Of a stretch of DNA of 64,000 nucleotides, positions 61,397-64,000 are shown in pieces (the first letter of the stretch is position 1; each line of letters begins with the position of its first letter). A model generated the notes under the pieces. The model was not told the DNA's origin and made no database searches. It was given only the letters and a program-made list of their open reading frames with translations. The translations under genes and the position numbers were made by a program. This DNA is from Sandaracinus amylolyticus (GTDB lineage Bacteria; Myxococcota_A; Polyangia; Polyangiales; Sandaracinaceae). Location of the stretch: positions 4,712,001 to 4,776,000 of the forward strand of contig NZ_CP070225.1 of NCBI RefSeq assembly GCF_021631985.1. Reading direction: 5' to 3'.

Positions 61397-61729
61397 TCAC
61401 GCGCGCGGGCGCAGCAGCGCGAACGACACGCCAGCCCAGATGACCAGCGCGAGCACCGGGACGAGCAGCGCGACGGAGTCGAGCGTGCGCTTGGTCTCGA
61501 TGCTCGCGTGCTCGGCCACGAAGAGCGCGATCGCGCCCACGATCGTCGCGAGCAGCGGGCCCACGAACGCACCGAGCACGTGACGCCTCGCCGCACCCTT
61601 CCCGCGCCGCGCGAGCAGCACGAAGAGCGGCTGGAGCGCGAGCCCGAGGCCGCACACGCCGGTCGTGATCAGCGCGGCGAGGGCCCACACCAGGCCGTGG
61701 AACGGGATGTCGGACACGACTCGCAACAT
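61397..61729 (-). CDS. Small membrane protein of unknown function
   Basis: This 110-aa protein has three hydrophobic helices, at about residues 10-38, 50-70 and 84-104. Between helices 1 and 2 is a basic loop (ARRGKGAARRH), consistent with a cytoplasmic side. I recognise no family. It faces the DUF6940 gene in a convergent arrangement, with a 36-base gap, and is divergent from the hypothetical gene at 61800. Confidence 0.65.
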   Translation of the reverse strand: MLRVVSDIPFHGLVWALAALITTGVCGLGLALQPLFVLLARRGKGAARRHVLGAFVGPLLATIVGAIALFVAEHASIETKRTLDSVALLVPVLALVIWAGVSFALLRPRA

Positions 61730-61799
61730 GCGCGCAGGCGGACGTCCACCGCAACTCCGGCGCTGGACGTCGCAGCTCGGGCGCTCCAGACATCGCGCG

Positions 61800-62267
61800 A
61801 TGAGCGACTCACCGCTTCCGCCCTGCGGTCTCTACGTCACGCGCGCGCCGATCGGCTCGGTCCCCGCGGGACGTCTCGTGTACTTCCACGATCACGGCGA
61901 CCCCGGGCCGGGCGTGTACCTGCCGACGCGGTGGGTCGCGAACAAGGCGCGCTTCGACGCGCCGGGCACGCTGCTGCCGAGCCGCGAGCACGCGGTGCAC
62001 CTCGAGCCGCTGCCGCACGAGGGGTTCTATCGCGTCGCCGATCCGTTCTTCTGCTGCGAGAAGCGCTGTCGTCGATTCGAGAGCGATCTGCTGGTGCAGC
62101 TCGGATACGACGGCGCGGGGACGCCGATCCTCTTCGTGCCCGAGATGGCCGACGGCGCGATCGGCGTGCCGGATCGCGGAACGAAGATCGACCGCGATCG
62201 CATCGCGCACCTCGCGCCGCTGCGCGTCCAGGTCGCGAGCCCCCCGCGCGACCGCACGTTCCACTGA
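61800..62267 (+). CDS. Hypothetical protein
   Basis: This 155-aa soluble protein starts at 61800 (MSDSPLPPCGLYVT). It has a beta-rich N-terminal half with APIGSVPAGRLVYFHDHGDPGPGVYLPTRWVANKARFDAPGTLLPS, and a Cys cluster FFCCEKRCRRFE at about residues 81-92 that may bind metal. The C-terminal part GTPILFVPEMADGAIGVPDRGTKIDRDRIAHLAPLRVQV reads like a small beta-barrel. No known family is recognised. Its stop is 4 bases from the convergent DUF2892-like gene. Confidence 0.65.
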   Translation: MSDSPLPPCGLYVTRAPIGSVPAGRLVYFHDHGDPGPGVYLPTRWVANKARFDAPGTLLPSREHAVHLEPLPHEGFYRVADPFFCCEKRCRRFESDLLVQLGYDGAGTPILFVPEMADGAIGVPDRGTKIDRDRIAHLAPLRVQVASPPRDRTFH

Positions 62268-62271
62268 GCGC

Positions 62272-62532
62272 TCACGGCGCTCGGCCCCGACGCAGCGCGC
62301 ACGCTCCACTCACACACGCGTCCTCGACGCGTCGTCCGCGCACCCTCGCGATCACCGTCTCGACCAGGCCGAGGGTCCAGCACATCGGGCACCCACGCAG
62401 CGCGATCAGCGCGATCACCACGAGCACGATCGCGCTCCACGTCTCGCGCATCGTCATCGCCGCGATCAGCGCACCGATCCCGATCGCGCCGCGCACCAGA
62501 TGCGCGCCCACGCTGCGGCTCCCGAACGTCAT
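62272..62532 (-). CDS. DUF2892 (YgaP-like)-type small membrane protein, copy 1
   Basis: This 86-aa protein has two close hydrophobic helices (VRGAIGIGALIAAMTM and SAIVLVVIALIALRG). They are followed by CPMCWTLGLVETVIARVRG, with a CxxC pair, and later Cys (DACVSGACALRRG). The layout matches DUF2892/YgaP-like membrane segments. Its ATG overlaps the sigma factor stop by 4 bases. Together with the copy at 63071, the sigma gene is flanked on both sides by such proteins, which suggests a regulatory or redox role. Confidence 0.65.
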   Translation of the reverse strand: MTFGSRSVGAHLVRGAIGIGALIAAMTMRETWSAIVLVVIALIALRGCPMCWTLGLVETVIARVRGRRVEDACVSGACALRRGRAP

Positions 62533-63074
62533 CGCGCGTCCTCCAGCAGCGCGTCGCGCACCAGTGATCGCGCGCGGTGCAGTCGGCTCTTCATCGCGGC
62601 CTCGCTGATCCCCAGCGTCGCCGCGACCTCTTCGCCCGAGCATCCCTCGAGGTCGCGCAGGATCAGCACCTCGCGGTAGGTCGGCGCGAGCGCCGCGATC
62701 GCGCGATGCACGCGCTGGACGAGCTCGAAGCGCTGCATCGCGGCCTCGGGCGTGACCGTCTCGCTCTCCACGGCCTCGAGATCGTCGACGCGCTCGCCGA
62801 GCCTCGCCCGAGCGCGCGCGAACGGGCGCAACAAGCGCAGGCACGCGTTGCGCACCACCGACATCAGCCACGAGAGCGCGCTCGCATCGCGCTGCACGTC
62901 GGGCCGCAGCGCGAGCTTCGCGAACGCCTCCTGCACCGCGTCGTCCGCGTCGAAGCGATCACGGCACGCGCGCAGGCCGAAGCGATACACGCGATCGTGG
63001 TACGCGCGCACCAGCGCCTCCAGCGCGTCACCTTCGCCTGCGATCGCCGCGCGGAGCGTCTCGTCGTGGCTCAT
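62529..63074 (-). CDS. ECF (sigma-70 family) RNA polymerase sigma factor
   Basis: This 181-aa ECF sigma factor has sigma region 2 at residues ~20-85 (LVRAYHDRVYRFGLRACRDRFDADDAVQEAFAKLAL) and region 4 at ~125-175 (AIAALAPTYREVLILRDLEGCSGEEVAATLGISEAAMKSRLHRARSLV). It lacks a C-terminal extension or an anti-sigma fusion. No classical anti-sigma gene is next to it; two mini membrane proteins overlap it on both sides by 4 bases. It therefore reads like a new arrangement in which one of these could be the anti-sigma. Confidence 0.92.
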   Translation of the reverse strand: MSHDETLRAAIAGEGDALEALVRAYHDRVYRFGLRACRDRFDADDAVQEAFAKLALRPDVQRDASALSWLMSVVRNACLRLLRPFARARARLGERVDDLEAVESETVTPEAAMQRFELVQRVHRAIAALAPTYREVLILRDLEGCSGEEVAATLGISEAAMKSRLHRARSLVRDALLEDAR

Positions 63075-63274
63075 CGTACCGGGCACGTGCTCTTGCCCAT
63101 CAGACGATAGCCGAGGCACGTCCCGACCAGCGCCGTGCCCGTGACGTAGAGCGCGATCACCACGAGCCCGACCCGCGCGACCAGCGGCATCGGCGCGATC
63201 ACCGCGCACACGATCATTCCGAGCGCGCCCACCGCGCGCGCCGCACGATCCCATCCACCCACGTTTCGTCCCAC
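63071..63274 (-). CDS. DUF2892 (YgaP-like)-type small membrane protein, copy 2
   Basis: This 67-aa protein starts with GTG at 63274, with AGGAGG 5 bases upstream. It opens with RNVGGWDRAARAVGALGM (the N-terminal pattern of DUF2892), has two hydrophobic helices (VGALGMIVCAVIAPM and VGLVVIALYVTGTALVG) and ends GTCLGYRLMGKSTCPVR with two Cys. The ATG of the sigma factor overlaps its stop codon by 4 bases, so the two are translationally coupled. Much longer ORFs in the same frame are unlikely to be coding. Confidence 0.65.
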   Translation of the reverse strand: MGRNVGGWDRAARAVGALGMIVCAVIAPMPLVARVGLVVIALYVTGTALVGTCLGYRLMGKSTCPVR

Positions 63275-63371
63275 GAGGCCCTCCTGACACCCGGAGAAGC
63301 CCGCTCGCGACGAAAAGGATTCACGGTCCCCACCCGTCCGCGATCGTGGCATCCTCCGCGCCTTTCGGAAG

Positions 63372-64000
63372 ATGCGGATCGCCCTCGTCGCCCAAGGCTC
63401 GCGCGGAGACGTGCAGCCCTTCGTCGCCCTCGCCCGCGCGCTCGCGATGCGCGGCGCCGACGTCGAGCTCGCGGCGCCCGAGAACTTCGCGCCCTTCGTG
63501 ATGAGCGCGGGCGTGCGCTTCGTCGCGCTGCCAGGCGACGTGCAGGCGCTGATGCAGTCGGAGCGCGGCCAGCGCGTGCTGGCGCGCGGGGATCGCATCA
63601 CCTGGGCGCGCGAGATGTGGGCGTTCCTCGAGCCGCGCTGGGAGGGCATCGCCGATCGTGTCGCCGACGTCGCGGAGCGCGCCGACGCGATGGTCGTGCA
63701 CGCGCTCTCGGTGCCCTTCGCGCTCGCCTCGATCGATGTCGCGCGCATGCCGCTCGCGATCGGGCTTATGATTCCGGCCGGCGCGCCGACGCGCGCGTAT
63801 CCCTCGCCGATGATCGCATCGCGCTCGCTCGGCCCGCTCAACGCCGCGACGCACCTCGCCGCGGAGCGCGCGATGTGGGCACTGCATGCCGATCGTGTCG
63901 ACGCGCGCCGCCGTCGCGTCGGACTGTCCGCGCTGCGTCGCGACGGATACGCCGAGGCGCGTCGCGCGCGGGTCCCGGTGCTGCACGCGTGGGACGACGC
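63372..64000 (+). CDS. Glycosyltransferase (GT1/GT28, UDP-glucosyltransferase-like), 3' partial
   Basis: This gene runs off the right edge with no stop; 209 residues are visible. It begins MRIALVAQGSRGDVQPFVALARALAMRGADVELAAPENFAPFV, the N-terminal Rossmann start of the GT28/MGT family (sterol or macrolide glucosyltransferases), in which the GSRGDVQP motif is highly characteristic. Residues up to 210 (VVHALSVPFALASIDVARMPLAIGLMIPAGAPTRAYP) fit the acceptor-binding domain. The UDP-sugar domain lies beyond the window. The ATG at 63372 is 97 bases from the divergent mini-membrane gene. Confidence 0.82.
   Translation, partial: MRIALVAQGSRGDVQPFVALARALAMRGADVELAAPENFAPFVMSAGVRFVALPGDVQALMQSERGQRVLARGDRITWAREMWAFLEPRWEGIADRVADVAERADAMVVHALSVPFALASIDVARMPLAIGLMIPAGAPTRAYPSPMIASRSLGPLNAATHLAAERAMWALHADRVDARRRRVGLSALRRDGYAEARRARVPVLHAWDD

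Noticed and set aside
63071-63841. A 256-aa frame extending the small membrane protein upstream
   Set aside because: The extra ~190 residues are antisense to the glycosyltransferase start region and low in complexity. GTG at 63274 has a good ribosome binding site and gives the complete DUF2892-like domain.

Overview
This window is very GC-rich (roughly 70% or more by eye) and gene-dense. Start codons are often GTG or TTG, and many genes overlap by 4 bases (ATGA/GTGA). The gene content points to Myxococcota of the Polyangiales/Sandaracinus kind. It has two eukaryote-like Ser/Thr kinases, a secreted protein with nidogen-like and Cys-rich DUF4215 repeats and a MYXO-CTERM-like tail, FG-GAP and Asp-Ala-Gly-linker lipoproteins, FHA proteins beside a Tad pilus locus, and a PfaD-type enoylreductase. 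This assignment is an inference from gene content. I saw no tRNA, rRNA, transposase or cas gene.

Layout. 1-9 kb: an Lgt-like membrane protein, a DUF2231 protein, a saccharopine-dehydrogenase-like oxidoreductase, a CBS protein, a possible carotenoid-oxygenase-like membrane protein coupled to a small membrane protein, a PmtA-like methyltransferase, YggX and a membrane-anchored MutS-family ATPase. 9-15 kb: a 1134-aa kinase with a long helical N-terminus, followed by a zinc-ribbon membrane protein and an alpha/beta hydrolase. 15-24.5 kb: a Cys-rich surface protein, DUF3224, MsrB, P5C dehydrogenase, a lipoprotein and an S10 carboxypeptidase, separated by two repeat-rich non-coding blocks. 24.5-41 kb: an FG-GAP lipoprotein, a GT2 glycosyltransferase, YgfZ, a CAP-domain protein, asparaginase and a DSD1-type PLP enzyme. 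A probable minus-strand operon then runs histidine kinase, Ser/Thr kinase, DUF4336, PfpI, AraC. Glycogen phosphorylase and a DUF4386 protein follow.

41-46 kb: FprA-type ferredoxin reductase, then two tandem paralogous Cys-rich lipoproteins, a probable barrel protein and another lipoprotein. 45.8-56.8 kb: a thirteen-gene minus-strand Tad/Flp pilus locus. It has two Flp pilins, the prepilin peptidase, TadE/TadG-type pseudopilins, CpaB, TadB, TadC, two FHA-type membrane proteins and a lipoprotein. The motor ATPase (TadA/CpaF), TadZ and the secretin are absent, so the machine must be completed from another locus. 57-64 kb: a stand-alone PfaD, an NTF2-like/hydrolase pair divergent from an AraC-DUF6940 pair, small membrane proteins, an ECF sigma factor overlapped on both sides by DUF2892-type mini membrane proteins, and a glycosyltransferase that runs off the right edge.

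Non-coding DNA is unusually structured. There is a seven-unit 43-bp array of paired palindromes (22601-22901), a 27-bp perfect inverted repeat closing a 186-bp element (18155-18340), a five-copy dispersed ~38-bp repeat, a 64-bp and a 32-bp tandem repeat, a chain of hairpins at 1513-1696, paired operators in the fprA/DUF4386 divergent region, and an RBS-masking hairpin at 20719-20755.
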